From an uncultured Acetatifactor sp. (GTDB lineage Bacteria; Bacillota; Clostridia; Lachnospirales; Lachnospiraceae), in NCBI GenBank assembly GCA_949840935.1, contig CATKXX010000012.1, positions 1 through 64,000 of the forward strand: a stretch of 64,000 nt of DNA, given 5' to 3'. The translations under genes were made by a program, and so were the position numbers. The notes beneath the pieces are model-generated. The model was not told the DNA's origin and searched no databases. It saw only the letters and a program-made list of their open reading frames with translations. This document shows positions 15,889-25,601 of the stretch, piece by piece (position 1 is the stretch's first letter; each line of letters begins with the position of its first letter).

Positions 15889-17082
15889 TCAGATTAAACG
15901 AACCGTCTCTCTCGCAATAGCGAGCTCCTCATTGGTGGGGATTACCATAACGGTGGTCTTGCTGTCGGCAGTAGAGATTGCAATATCCTCACCGCGTTTG
16001 TGATTGGCGTCCTCGTCAACCTTCACGCCCAGGTATCCAAGGTATTCGCATACCATGCTGCGCACCAGCGCCGCATTCTCGCCGATTCCCGCGGTGAAGC
16101 AGATCACATCCACCCCGTTCATAGCCGCCACATATGCGCCGATGTACTTCGCGACACGATAGCAGTATGTCTTCATGGTGCGGACTGCATTGGCATCGTC
16201 CTTGTGGAAGCCTTCCTCCAGGTCGCGGAAATCGGAGGAAAGATTATCGGAAAGCCCCAGTACGCCGGACTTCTTGTTCAACACGCTCATGATTTCGTCG
16301 ATACCCTTGTTCTCCTTGTGTGCCAGGAATTCGATAATGGCAGGATCGATATCTCCGGAACGGGTGCCCATGATCAGGCCTTCCAGAGGGGTCAGCCCCA
16401 TGGATGTATCCACGCACTTACCATTCTTAACGGCGGACACGGACGCGCCGTTGCCCAGATGGCATACAATGATCTTCAGATCTTCATACTTTTTGCCCAG
16501 AACTTCAGCCGCCCTCTTTGATACATAGGAATGGCTGGTGCCATGGAAGCCGTATCTCCTGATCTTGTACTTCTGGTAATACTCATAGGGAAGCCCATAC
16601 ATGTATGCTTCCTCCGGCATGGTCTGGTGGAACGCGGTGTCAAACACACCTACCATGGGAGTGTTGGGCATCAGCTTTTTGCAGGCATTGATACCGATCA
16701 GGTTTGCAGGATTGTGGAGCGGCGCAAGATCGTTACACTCCTCGATAGCCGCCATCACTTCATCGTTGATCACAACGGACTGAGCAAATTTCTCACCGCC
16801 GTGCACCACACGGTGTCCTACTGCTCCGATTTCGTCCAGGCTCTTTACCACGCCGGTCTTCGGATTCGTCAACGCCTCGAGAACCAGACGGATAGCCTCG
16901 GTGTGGTCGGGCATGGGGGTTACAGTATTCTCTTTCTCACCGCCCTCGGGCGTATATGTGATCATGCTGCCGTCAATGCCAATCCTCTCGCAGAGCCCCT
17001 TTGCAAGGCACTTCTCGGAATCGGAATCGATCAGCTGGAATTTCAGGGAAGAAGAACCGCAGTTAATCACCAATACTTTCAT
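15889..17082 (-). CDS. ackA: Acetate kinase
   Basis: Makes ATP and acetate from acetyl phosphate and ADP, the last step of acetate fermentation. The ASKHA-fold signatures are present: MKVLVINCGSSSLKF at the start, VGHRVVHGGEKF, FDTAFHQTMP, YGFHGTSH, CHLGNGAS and GLTPLEGLIMGTRSGDIDP. It has 397 residues from ATG 17082, normal length. Another ATG three codons earlier sits too close to the AAAGGA site. pta lies upstream on the same strand, separated by about 215 bases of hairpin-rich DNA, and a strong terminator follows. Confidence 0.97.
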   Translation of the reverse strand: MKVLVINCGSSSLKFQLIDSDSEKCLAKGLCERIGIDGSMITYTPEGGEKENTVTPMPDHTEAIRLVLEALTNPKTGVVKSLDEIGAVGHRVVHGGEKFAQSVVINDEVMAAIEECNDLAPLHNPANLIGINACKKLMPNTPMVGVFDTAFHQTMPEEAYMYGLPYEYYQKYKIRRYGFHGTSHSYVSKRAAEVLGKKYEDLKIIVCHLGNGASVSAVKNGKCVDTSMGLTPLEGLIMGTRSGDIDPAIIEFLAHKENKGIDEIMSVLNKKSGVLGLSDNLSSDFRDLEEGFHKDDANAVRTMKTYCYRVAKYIGAYVAAMNGVDVICFTAGIGENAALVRSMVCEYLGYLGVKVDEDANHKRGEDIAISTADSKTTVMVIPTNEELAIARETVRLI

Positions 17083-17123
17083 TTCAATCATTATTCCTTT
17101 CCTAAATATATATTGTTAATTCT

Positions 17124-17290
17124 GAAAGCGGATGCTCATGCATGGCAGGGCTGCCGCTTTCATCCTCCCAGGCTGCTACGGGCAGACATCCCGTGAACCC
17201 TTTGGGTTCTCGGGATGCGCTTCGCTCGCCAAGACGGCCTGTAACCGGATGCTCATGCAAGCATGGCATCCGGTTTCATGCCGTCTTGGC
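17124..17290. repeat. Three consecutive hairpins between pta and ackA
   Basis: Hairpin 1 pairs GAAAGCGG with CCGCTTTC (17124-17161). Hairpin 2 pairs ATCCCGTGAACCC with GGGTTCTCGGGAT around TTT (17188-17216, one mismatch). Hairpin 3 nests GCCAAGACGGC/GCCGTCTTGGC outside AACCGGATGC/GCATCCGGTT outside CATGC-AA-GCATG (17228-17290). None has a T-run. GGATGCTCATGC occurs in hairpins 1 and 3. It looks like an inserted palindromic element or an RNA-processing region. Confidence 0.75.
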
Positions 17291-17297
17291 TCTGCCC

Positions 17298-18299
17298 TTA
17301 GACAAGCTGTGCCTGGACGGCGGTGAGGGCTACTACGCCTACGATATCCTGCCAGGAGCATCCGCGGGAGAGGTCGTTTACGGGCTTGGCGATGCCCTGG
17401 AGCATGGGGCCGTAAGCCTCTGCGCCGCCCAGTCTCTGCACCAGCTTGTAGCCGATATTACCGGCGTCCAGATTGGGGAAGATCAATATGTTTGCCCTGC
17501 CGCCTACAGGGCTTCCGGGGGACTTGGTCTTAGCCACGCCGGGAACCAGCGCCGCATCCAGCTGCAGCTCGCCGTCCAGTGTCAGGTGGGGATACTGCTC
17601 CTTCGCGATCCGGGTGGCTTCCACTACCTTGTCAACCAGTGCATGCTTTGCGCTCCCCTTAGTGGAATGGCTCAGCATGGCGATGACGGGCTTGGGCCCT
17701 ACCAGTGCCTTAAAGCTTCTGGAGGAGGAATCCGCGATAGCCGCCAATTCTTCGGCGGTGGGATCCTGATTCAGGCCGCAGTCGGCGAACAGGAAAGCCC
17801 CGTTCTCACCCTGATCCTTGAACTGGGTATCCATAACGAAAAATGCGGATACCAGCTTGACGCCGGGCGCCGTTTTCAGGATCTGCAGTGCGGGCCTTAA
17901 GGTATCCGCCGTGGAATGACAGGCTCCGGCAACCATACCGTCCGCTTCGTTTGCCTTTACCATTACTATACCGAAGGTTAAAGGATCGTTCAAAAGGATC
18001 TCCCTTGCCTGCTCGGGCGTCATGCCTTTTGCCTTTCTGGTCTCGTAAAGCAGGTTCACATAACTGTCCAGTTTATCTGTTTTCTTGGGATTCACAACCC
18101 TGACATTGGTCAGATCCACCTCCAGCCAGCCTGCACCATCCATGATCTTCTCCTCATCACCGATCATGATGATGTCGGCAATGCCCTCTTCCACAATTTT
18201 GGCCGCTGCCAGCAGGGTTCTCTTGTCATTGGACTCAGGCAGAACAATCGTCTTTTTGTCAAGCCTTGCTCTCTCCTTGATCAGATCAATGTATGACAT
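17298..18299 (-). CDS. pta: Phosphate acetyltransferase
   Basis: Converts acetyl-CoA and phosphate to acetyl phosphate, feeding acetate kinase. It has 333 residues, the short Firmicute form without the N-terminal regulatory domain. Motifs seen include KTIVLPESNDKRTL, MVAGACHSTADTLRPALQI, SFFVMDT-like SAFFVMDTQF, AMLSHSTKGSAKH and FPNLDAGNIGYKLVQRLGGAEAYGPMLQG. The start is ATG 18299, seven bases after GGAG; an ATG two codons earlier overlaps the site. A promoter lies at 18391-18419 and ackA follows. Confidence 0.96.
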   Translation of the reverse strand: MSYIDLIKERARLDKKTIVLPESNDKRTLLAAAKIVEEGIADIIMIGDEEKIMDGAGWLEVDLTNVRVVNPKKTDKLDSYVNLLYETRKAKGMTPEQAREILLNDPLTFGIVMVKANEADGMVAGACHSTADTLRPALQILKTAPGVKLVSAFFVMDTQFKDQGENGAFLFADCGLNQDPTAEELAAIADSSSRSFKALVGPKPVIAMLSHSTKGSAKHALVDKVVEATRIAKEQYPHLTLDGELQLDAALVPGVAKTKSPGSPVGGRANILIFPNLDAGNIGYKLVQRLGGAEAYGPMLQGIAKPVNDLSRGCSWQDIVGVVALTAVQAQLV

Positions 18300-18390
18300 T
18301 TCCATTCTCCTTTCCGGCGGTTTTACCGCTTGTCCCTCGTTTTTTTACTAAGATTTGTTAGTTTTGCACTTAACAAATCAAGATATTTAT

Positions 18391-18419
18391 ATTATACTAG
18401 ATACAAAGACAATGCACAA
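18391..18419 (-). promoter_or_regulatory. pta promoter
   Basis: On the minus strand, TTGTGC (18419-18414), a 17-base spacer and TATAAT (18396-18391). The leader of about 85 bases to the pta start contains no obvious riboswitch. tmcAL starts divergently on the other side. Confidence 0.65.
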
Positions 18420-18599
18420 GGTTGAATCTTCGTTAAATTGTATATTTTCAAGTACATATCCCTGTGTCTTCTTGTCATTTTTTCGTTGCTTTGGCATATG
18501 TAAACGCTTACAGGTTTGTTATTTTTTTCACATTGCCAAATGGTTTTCTTACCGATTTACCGTAAACAATTCATTTGTACGCGGAGAAACGAGGTTTTC

Positions 18600-19835
18600 A
18601 TGAAAGTAAACGGAATTATTGCAGAGTACAATCCCTTCCATAACGGTCACAAGTACCAAATGGATACGTCGCGAAGGATAACAGGCGCCGACTACACTGT
18701 AGTGATCATGAGCGGCGACTTTGTGCAGCGGGGTGCGCCCGCACTTCTGGACAAACACCGCCGCGCCGAGATGGCGCTCAGGTGCGGTGCCGATCTTGTC
18801 CTGGAGCTGCCCGCCATCTTTTCCGCTTCCAGCGCCGAATATTTCTCCATGGGTGCCGTATCCACACTGGACAAGCTGGGGGTTGTGACACATCTGTGCT
18901 TTGGCAGCGAATGCGGCGATGTGGATGTCATGGCAAAAGTGGCGGAAATCCTTCTGGAGGAGCCTGAAGACTTCTCCGCTACCCTGCAGAAGTATATGAA
19001 GCAGGGCGTCTCCTACCCCAACGCCCGCAATTGGGCAATGTTTCAGCACTATCCCTTCCTGGAGGCATACAGAAACGTTTTTAATACCCCGAACAATATC
19101 CTGGGGATTGAATATATCAAGGCCCTGAAACGGCGGGACAGCAATATGCTGCCTGTCACAGTCCGCCGCACCGGCGCCGGCTATCACGACAGGATGATGG
19201 ATACGGAATACTGTTCCGCCCTTGCTCTGCGTCAGGCCCTCTACTCCGGCAAGACCCCCGACTTCATGAAATCCCAGATGCCGGCGGAATCATGGGAGAT
19301 TCTGCAGCAGTCCCTGGAAGATTCCTCCATCATCTGCAGCAATGATTTTTCGGATCTGTTGTACTATAAATTACTGCTGGAGCGGGAAAACGGATACCAG
19401 GAATATCTGGACGTATCCAGCGACCTTTCAGACCGCATTTGCAGGAATCTGGACTGCTATCACGACTTTGACAATTTCTGTGACCTGCTTAAGACGAAAA
19501 ACATGACATATACCCGCATCAGCCGCTGCCTGCTCCATATCCTGCTCAACATCAGGCAGGAGGATGTGGCTTTCTGTAAAAAGCTCGACTATGCTGCTTA
19601 TGCCCGTGTGCTGGGTATGCGCAGGGATGCTCACGAGCTTCTCAGCGCTATCAAGGAACAGTCCTCCATCCCTCTGGTAACCAAGCTTGCGGACGCGGAA
19701 AAGTATCTCGATGCGGACGCTTTGCACATGCTTGCGCAGGATATCCTGGTATCCCATATCTACCGGAGCGTGACCCCGCATTTCAAGGAAAGGTCAAGAA
19801 CCAGCGAATATTCAATACCGATCGTAACCATATAA
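18600..19835 (+). CDS. tmcAL: tRNA(Met) cytidine acetate ligase
   Basis: Makes N4-acetylcytidine at the wobble base of elongator tRNA(Met) from acetate and ATP, via acetyl-AMP. It has 411 residues. The nucleotidyltransferase motif HNGH is at about residues 14-17 (AEYNPFHNGHKYQ), followed by VIMSGDFVQRGAPALLDKHRRAEMAL and GADLVLELP, and a helical C-terminal half. The start ATG follows GAGG by five bases. It is divergent from pta, so an acetate-using enzyme stands beside acetate-producing genes. A terminator follows directly. Confidence 0.93.
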   Translation: MKVNGIIAEYNPFHNGHKYQMDTSRRITGADYTVVIMSGDFVQRGAPALLDKHRRAEMALRCGADLVLELPAIFSASSAEYFSMGAVSTLDKLGVVTHLCFGSECGDVDVMAKVAEILLEEPEDFSATLQKYMKQGVSYPNARNWAMFQHYPFLEAYRNVFNTPNNILGIEYIKALKRRDSNMLPVTVRRTGAGYHDRMMDTEYCSALALRQALYSGKTPDFMKSQMPAESWEILQQSLEDSSIICSNDFSDLLYYKLLLERENGYQEYLDVSSDLSDRICRNLDCYHDFDNFCDLLKTKNMTYTRISRCLLHILLNIRQEDVAFCKKLDYAAYARVLGMRRDAHELLSAIKEQSSIPLVTKLADAEKYLDADALHMLAQDILVSHIYRSVTPHFKERSRTSEYSIPIVTI

Positions 19836-19839
19836 AGCC

Positions 19840-19892
19840 AAAACAGCTGTTTCTGCCTGCTCATAACAGAACGCAGAAACGGCTGTTTTTTC
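19840..19892 (+). terminator. Rho-independent terminator of tmcAL
   Basis: AAAACAGC-T-GTTTCTGC pairs with GCAGAAAC-G-GCTGTTTT across a 16-base loop, ending in T6 on the plus strand. It begins four bases after the stop codon. Confidence 0.88.
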
Positions 19893-19919
19893 GTCTGTGC
19901 GTATCACGCTGCTGTCCGG

Positions 19920-20309
19920 TCACTCCCGTCCGAAGTGATACAGGGGCTCCTTCTCCCTCGCCCTGTATTCATGTTTTTCATAATAGCCTATAAGCCCTCC
20001 GTTATCGTCCCGCAGCGCCACCATATAGACGTCCTTATCTTCCTTATCATTGCGGGAGGTATAGATGATATTGTGGGTATCGCTCTCCCGGAACCAGTCC
20101 AGTACCTGACGGATCCTCTCCCGTGAAACGGCATTGTGGCAGTCCAGCAGGCTTTTCCCCACCAGCCCAGCCCCGCCCCATTTCACATATCTGGCGCAGG
20201 CCGCCGGGTTCATGTAGATAATCTCATGTGAAAGGTCACAGATGACCACCGCGCAGCGGTCCATATCTATAACGCTCTTAAAATATACCGATAAATCCAT
20301 ATCATTCAC
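19920..20309 (-). CDS. Single PAS-domain protein
   Basis: 129 residues, almost entirely one PAS fold: MDRCAVVICDLSHEIIYMNPAACARY (strands A-B), GKSLLDCHN, then VYMVALRDDNGGLIGYYEKHEYR. There is no output domain, membrane segment or obvious cofactor cysteine beyond the CHN motif. Its ATG overlaps the TGA of the upstream TPR/YD-repeat gene (ATGA, 20306-20309), so the two are co-translated. It may be a small-molecule sensor acting with a partner protein. Function unproven. Confidence 0.82.
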   Translation of the reverse strand: MNDMDLSVYFKSVIDMDRCAVVICDLSHEIIYMNPAACARYVKWGGAGLVGKSLLDCHNAVSRERIRQVLDWFRESDTHNIIYTSRNDKEDKDVYMVALRDDNGGLIGYYEKHEYRAREKEPLYHFGRE

Positions 20310-21736
20310 TCTCCTGTATACCGATATTCATATGTAGTCCAGAAATCAGGGCCCGAGGCTTCCCTGTGGCTGATCTCCTGATTCAGCGCATCATACTCCC
20401 GCTCAGACCAGTAATGGCTCAGGAAGTCGTAAGAATCCGTCCTCGTCCGGTTCCCGTTTCTGTCATATCCATATTCTGTCCTGCCACCCCTCCCATTGCT
20501 GTAATGCACCTCACATTGTATCTGATTTCCGTCCGCATCATATTCAAATTCTTTCCAATAACTCAGCTCATCGCCACTGTAATTCGCATATTTTATCTGA
20601 TTTCCGTCCGCGTCGTATTCATATTCCTCTCTCCAGGAATATCTGTCCTCATCCGTGTAATAATGTATGGATTCGGTCAGATTCCCATCCGTGTCGTATT
20701 CACATTCCCGCCAGCCGGTAAGGCCGCCATCCTCATCATAATACTCCTCTTTTATCCGGTTTCCCTCCGCATCATACTCATATAAATGCTTGAAATGTTC
20801 TTGAAAATAATAATAAAATTCGTATTCCGTCAGATTCCCCTTGACATCATATTCCCATTTTTCCCAGGAAAATACCATCTCACCGTCCCTGCTATAACGT
20901 TCATGCAGCGTACTGTTGCCCCTTTCGTCATATTCCCATTCCTCGTGTCTGACTACGCGTCCGTCAATATACTCCGTCTCGCCAGTCTTATTCCCATCCG
21001 CATCATATTCATATTCATACCAGTGCCATAACCTGCCGTCAGCAAAATATGTCACACTTTTTGTCCGGTTTCCCTCCGCATCATACTCATACTCCTCCCA
21101 CCAGCGCAGTCCCTCGCCCTCCATATAGGTACTCATCTTCACTACAAAGATGTGCTCCCGCAGGTAAGCCTCCCTCTCGGACAATTCCGCCGCCCCCGTA
21201 GCGTCCACGCCATCCATCAGCACCTGCACCGCCTGCTCACACTTCCCCTGTTCCAGACAGGCGTCCGAATATCGGCGGTATGCCTCCGCAAGCTTCCCGG
21301 ACAGGCCTTCCTCTCCCGCAGCCTCCAGGCCGTCCTTCAGCGCCTGCACCGCTTCTTCATACTTCCCCTGCTCCAGACAGGCGTCCGAATACAGGCGGTA
21401 TGCCTCCGCAAGCTTTTCGGACAAGCCTTCTTCCCCCGTGGCCCCCAGGCCGTCCTTCAGCGCCTGCACCGCTTCCTCATACCGGCCCTGTTCCAGACAG
21501 GCGTCCGCATACAGGTTATACGCCTCCTCCAGCGTGCCGTCCAGCTCCAGCGCGGAAGCGCAATATTCCAAAGCCTGGCCGTACTCTCCTCCCGCCTGGC
21601 ATTGTTCCGCCAGCTTCAGATACCTCTCTATTCGATAACTGTCACTGGTAAAGTACAGTGTGCCCCCCGCTGCCAGAGCAATCGCCGAAGCTGCCAGAGC
21701 AATAAAAGCTGCCGTTTTCTTCATGCCATCCCCCAT
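20306..21736 (-). CDS. Exported TPR and YD-repeat protein
   Basis: 476 residues. An N-terminal hydrophobic segment (about 8-28) acts as signal or anchor. TPR-like helices follow, including near-identical 40-residue units (DACLEQGKYEEAVQALKDGL... three times, about 78-200). The second half (about 215-470) contains roughly ten short EYDADGN-type repeats, resembling the YD repeats of Rhs proteins but without a core or toxin domain. The start may be ATG 21736 or ATG 21724 (MKKTAAF). It precedes the PAS gene with an ATGA overlap. Likely a surface or periplasm-facing binding protein. Confidence 0.75.
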   Translation of the reverse strand: MGDGMKKTAAFIALAASAIALAAGGTLYFTSDSYRIERYLKLAEQCQAGGEYGQALEYCASALELDGTLEEAYNLYADACLEQGRYEEAVQALKDGLGATGEEGLSEKLAEAYRLYSDACLEQGKYEEAVQALKDGLEAAGEEGLSGKLAEAYRRYSDACLEQGKCEQAVQVLMDGVDATGAAELSEREAYLREHIFVVKMSTYMEGEGLRWWEEYEYDAEGNRTKSVTYFADGRLWHWYEYEYDADGNKTGETEYIDGRVVRHEEWEYDERGNSTLHERYSRDGEMVFSWEKWEYDVKGNLTEYEFYYYFQEHFKHLYEYDAEGNRIKEEYYDEDGGLTGWRECEYDTDGNLTESIHYYTDEDRYSWREEYEYDADGNQIKYANYSGDELSYWKEFEYDADGNQIQCEVHYSNGRGGRTEYGYDRNGNRTRTDSYDFLSHYWSEREYDALNQEISHREASGPDFWTTYEYRYTGE

Positions 21737-21742
21737 GGTGTC

Positions 21743-23767
21743 CTATATCCGAAACCGGCTGATCAATTCTTTCAGGGTTCCTGCCTGATCGGACAATTCC
21801 TCCGAAACTGCCGCGCTTTTTTCCGCGGAAGAAGAATTTTTCTGTACCACATCGGAAATCTCCCGGATCCCGTTTTCCACCAGGACGATCATCTTAGACT
21901 GTCTGGCGCTGGCAGCATCTATTTCGTCCATCAGCGCTTTTATGGATTGAATGCAGTCGCTGATGACCTTCATTGCAGAAACGGCAAGATCTGTGGATTC
22001 TGTCCCTGTCCGGATATCCTGAATAGATCGGTTTATCAGGATTCCCGTACTCTGAACCGCCTCAGCAGACTTTGCGGCAAGGCTTCTCACTTCCTCAGCC
22101 ACAACGGAGAACCCTTTCCCTGAATCACCGGCATGGGCAGCTTCCACGGATGCGTTCAGCGCCAGGAGATTCGTCTGGAAAGCTATTCCTTCAATAGTCT
22201 TGATGATGGTAACAATCTGCGCTGAAGATTGGTCAATATTTCTGGTAGCTGCCATTAACTGCTCCATTTTGACATCGGCCTCCTCTGAATATCCTGAAGC
22301 TTTATCCACCAATTCGCTGGCGCTTCCGCAGCGCGCGGCACTGGCCTGAAGCTGCGATGTGATTGCAGATACATTTGACACAAGGCCTTCGATGGAAACG
22401 GCCTGTTCCATCGTTCCCTGGGACAGCGCCTGGGCCTCTGTGGATACCCATCCCGCGCTTGTATCCACCTGGCCTGCAACGCGGGAAATATCCCGGATCA
22501 CATTTGTCAGATTGACATGGATCAGCTGCAGGCTCCCAAACAGGGCCTTAAAATCCCCGATATAATAGGATTCATTTTTCATAATGTCCACTGCAAGGTT
22601 CCCTTCCGCCATCTCTCCCAGAATACGCCCGACATCGTCAATCGTCTTCCGAAGGCAACCGCAGACACGATGGGTTGTGTTGGCGATAATGCCTATTTCA
22701 TCCTTCCTGCCATAAAAAGCCTCCATCTCGCGGTCAGCTGAAAGGTTCAGGTCGCCCAGGCTGCTTATGGCCCGCTCCACAGCCATAAGCTCCTTCCCCT
22801 CCCGATACAGTATCAACAGAATAATAGCCAGGATGACTGCAGCCATCGCGGCGCACAATATGCCCATTTTCATCCGCATTTCTTCCACAGCGCCATAGAC
22901 CTCCGCGGCGTTATTGCGAACCATAAAGACCCACCCGCGGTCCTTCAGGTACTGATAAACCACCAGCTGATCCTCACCGTTTTCGTCACGATAAGAGCAG
23001 GCCCCCGCCTGTGTGCTTCCCTCCGTCTGAATCCGGCGGATGATTTCCAGATACCCGCTGTCCGTGGTCTCGGTGTTCAGCAGCGCGTCGTCCTCATGAT
23101 AGAGATACACCCCTGTATCTACATTTAAAAACACATATTCGCTGTCGGGAAGCCCCTGAATATCCAATTCCAGCAGCGCGTCCATGAGATGGCTTGCATA
23201 GACGCCGGCGCCTACATAGCCGATACAGCTTTCCCCCTCAAATACCGGATAGTACATGGACAGGATCATACTGCCGGTTCCCGGGGATTTCATGATTCCT
23301 GAATTAGTAAGCTCGCTGCGGGACAGGATGGTATCCTGAAACGTTTTCAGGGAATCTCCCTCCCGCGTAGTGATCCCGATGGCGCTCTGAGAGGTATGGG
23401 TCAGGACATGGGTATCCGGGGTTGCAATATACAGCCCCTCAAAGACTCCCTTAACAGAGGCAAACGCCTCGGTATACCGCTGGGCCTCCTGCAGGAGCGC
23501 CGGATCCCCGGGATTTAAAAGCAGGTTATGTACCTCGCCGCTTAAGGCAAAAGCAGTCACATACTCTTCCACGGAAGCCACATATTCGTTAATAATGGAC
23601 GCCCTGGCTTCCACGGCGTCCGTCATCTGATTGGTGATATCGGCTTCAACCATGGCTGCGGTATTTGTGGAGACCACAATCCAGAGCAGCAGCATTCCTG
23701 CCAGAAATACTGCAGTTGTAATAATCCCGATACGTGTAGCAAGCTTCCTGTCAGCCAAAAATTTCAT
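21743..23767 (-). CDS. Methyl-accepting chemotaxis protein with Cache-type sensor
   Basis: 674 residues, starting at ATG 23767 with GGAGG five bases upstream. One membrane segment (about 12-35) is followed by a large extracellular dCache-like domain (about 40-280; YIATPDTHVLTH, MILSMYYPVFEG) and a second membrane segment (about 300-322). The cytoplasmic signalling domain carries the conserved hairpin tip (EAAHAGDSGKGFSVVAEEVRSLA). It should bind a small ligand outside and control CheA. No chemotaxis kinase or flagellar genes are nearby. The gene lies 21 bases after the PFL gene. Confidence 0.92.
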   Translation of the reverse strand: MKFLADRKLATRIGIITTAVFLAGMLLLWIVVSTNTAAMVEADITNQMTDAVEARASIINEYVASVEEYVTAFALSGEVHNLLLNPGDPALLQEAQRYTEAFASVKGVFEGLYIATPDTHVLTHTSQSAIGITTREGDSLKTFQDTILSRSELTNSGIMKSPGTGSMILSMYYPVFEGESCIGYVGAGVYASHLMDALLELDIQGLPDSEYVFLNVDTGVYLYHEDDALLNTETTDSGYLEIIRRIQTEGSTQAGACSYRDENGEDQLVVYQYLKDRGWVFMVRNNAAEVYGAVEEMRMKMGILCAAMAAVILAIILLILYREGKELMAVERAISSLGDLNLSADREMEAFYGRKDEIGIIANTTHRVCGCLRKTIDDVGRILGEMAEGNLAVDIMKNESYYIGDFKALFGSLQLIHVNLTNVIRDISRVAGQVDTSAGWVSTEAQALSQGTMEQAVSIEGLVSNVSAITSQLQASAARCGSASELVDKASGYSEEADVKMEQLMAATRNIDQSSAQIVTIIKTIEGIAFQTNLLALNASVEAAHAGDSGKGFSVVAEEVRSLAAKSAEAVQSTGILINRSIQDIRTGTESTDLAVSAMKVISDCIQSIKALMDEIDAASARQSKMIVLVENGIREISDVVQKNSSSAEKSAAVSEELSDQAGTLKELISRFRI

Positions 23768-23788
23768 ATACGCCTCCAAAAAACACTT

Positions 23789-25153
23789 TTAATTCTTAAA
23801 GCTGTGGATAGGGGCCGGAATCCTGCCCCCGCGATTCACGAAGGCGTCGCAGGAAAAACGGTTCACCGGCATAATGGGCGCATATCCCAAAAGGCCGCCA
23901 AATTCCACCGTCTCCCCCACGCCCTTCCCGATCACGGGAATCACGCGGACTGCGGTAGTCTTCTGGTTCACCATGCCGATGGCCATCTCGTCCGCAATGA
24001 TGCCGGAAATAGTGGTTGCCTTCGTATCCCCTGGTATGGCGATCATGTCCAGTCCCACGGAGCAGACGCAGGTCATGGCCTCCAGCTTCTCCAGGGTCAG
24101 GGCCCCCGCCCTCACGGCGTCGATCATGCCCTGATCCTCGCTGACAGGGATAAAGGCGCCGCTTAAGCCGCCTACATAAGAGGACGCCATAACACCGCCT
24201 TTCTTTACCTGGTCATTTAACAGTGCAAGAGCCGCCGTGGTTCCCGGCGCACCCGCATATTCCAGGCCAATCTCGCACAGAATATCTGCCACGCTGTCCC
24301 CGATGGCCGGAGTAGGGGCAAGGGACAGATCCACAATGCCGAAAGGCACATTCAGCATCCTGGAAGCCTCCTTGGCTACCAGCTGTCCCACCCGGGTCAC
24401 TTTAAAGGCTGTCTTCTTGATGGTCTCGCAGAGAATTTCGAAATTCTCTCCCCGCACCTTCTCCAGCGCCGTCTTCACTACCCCGGGCCCGCTGACCCCC
24501 ACGTTGATGATCCTGTCCGCCTCGGTGACGCCGTGGAAAGCTCCCGCCATAAAGGGATTGTCGTCCGGCGCGTTGCAGAATACCACCAGCTTGGCGCAGC
24601 CCAGGGAATCCTCCTCCTTTGTGTATTCTGCAGTAGATTTAATGATCTCGCCCATGAGCTTCACCGCGTCCATATTGATCCCCGTCTTCGTGGAACCCAG
24701 ATTCACAGAGCTGCAGACCCTCTCTGTGGCGGACAGCGCCAAAGGAATGGAACGGATCAGCAATTCGTCCGCAGGAGTCATGCCCTTGCTGACCAGGGCG
24801 GAATAACCGCCGATGAAATTCACTCCCACTTCATGGGCTGCCCTGTCAAGCGTCTTTGCTATGGAGACAAAATCCTCCGGCGACTTACAGGCAGCGCCGC
24901 CCACCAGGGCAATGGGGGTCACGGAAATCCTCTTGTTCACAATGGGAATCCCGAATTCCCTGGAAATCTCCTCCCCCGTCTTCACCAGATCCTTTGCCGC
25001 CTCATATATTTTGTTATAAATATTCTGATTCAGCTTCTCCAGATCAGAATCGATACAATCCAGAAGGCTGATTCCCAGAGTGATGGTGCGCACATCCAGG
25101 TTTTCCTTCTCGATCATCTTATTTGTTTCCGTTACTTCGTATAGATTGATCAT
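23789..25153 (-). CDS. PFL-family (UPF0210) protein
   Basis: 454 residues, the standard UPF0210 length, starting [33 protein letters not shown]. The fold is related to glycyl-radical pyruvate formate-lyase-like enzymes, but no glycyl-radical motif is evident and the biochemical role is unknown. Conserved blocks include [34 protein letters not shown] and [16 protein letters not shown]. The ACT-domain gene immediately upstream is its usual genomic partner, suggesting regulation by a small ligand. Confidence 0.92.
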   Translation of the reverse strand: MINLYEVTETNKMIEKENLDVRTITLGISLLDCIDSDLEKLNQNIYNKIYEAAKDLVKTGEEISREFGIPIVNKRISVTPIALVGGAACKSPEDFVSIAKTLDRAAHEVGVNFIGGYSALVSKGMTPADELLIRSIPLALSATERVCSSVNLGSTKTGINMDAVKLMGEIIKSTAEYTKEEDSLGCAKLVVFCNAPDDNPFMAGAFHGVTEADRIINVGVSGPGVVKTALEKVRGENFEILCETIKKTAFKVTRVGQLVAKEASRMLNVPFGIVDLSLAPTPAIGDSVADILCEIGLEYAGAPGTTAALALLNDQVKKGGVMASSYVGGLSGAFIPVSEDQGMIDAVRAGALTLEKLEAMTCVCSVGLDMIAIPGDTKATTISGIIADEMAIGMVNQKTTAVRVIPVIGKGVGETVEFGGLLGYAPIMPVNRFSCDAFVNRGGRIPAPIHSFKN

Positions 25154-25223
25154 TTTCGCCAACTCCCACGCCGCAGCTCTGCCGCAGCTTAAATTCAGAA
25201 TAAAAACACCTGTGCCGCCCCGT

Positions 25224-25496
25224 TCAGATTCGGTGCATCTTATCAAAAATCTCTTCCTTCTGGCACTTGATCACCACGCCGATCTCCTCCCCCAGCGCAG
25301 CCATTTCATCCGCCATATCGCCAAAGGGCTTGCCGCAGCCGTTTGTATCCACTATCATCATCATATTAAAATATCCCTGCACAATGGTCTGGGAAATATC
25401 CAGAATATTGATACCGTTCTCCGCCAGATAAGTACATACCCTGGCAATGATGCCTACGGTATCCTTCCCGACTACTGTAATGATCGTTCTTTTCAT
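25224..25496 (-). CDS. ACT-domain regulatory protein
   Basis: 90 residues, a single ACT fold ([47 protein letters not shown]). Such proteins (UPF0237) sit next to UPF0210 genes in many bacteria and are thought to bind amino acids or similar ligands. It lies 70 bases upstream of the PFL-family gene on the same strand. Confidence 0.93.
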   Translation of the reverse strand: MKRTIITVVGKDTVGIIARVCTYLAENGINILDISQTIVQGYFNMMMIVDTNGCGKPFGDMADEMAALGEEIGVVIKCQKEEIFDKMHRI

Positions 25497-25601
25497 CCGC
25501 TACTCCTGTTCCGCGCCGTTTCCGCGCACTGTAACCATTTTACATATCCCCTGATACCCGTGTATCCGCCCCTCCCGCCATACCGGCAGCCGCCTGCATC
25601 C

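Noticed and set aside
17204-17290. Terminator for pta
   Set aside because: The hairpins lack a following T-run on the minus strand, and ackA is probably read through from pta.
21152-22123. 323-codon plus-strand frame
   Set aside because: It is antisense to the TPR/YD gene and the chemoreceptor gene, both of which have recognisable domains and start sites.
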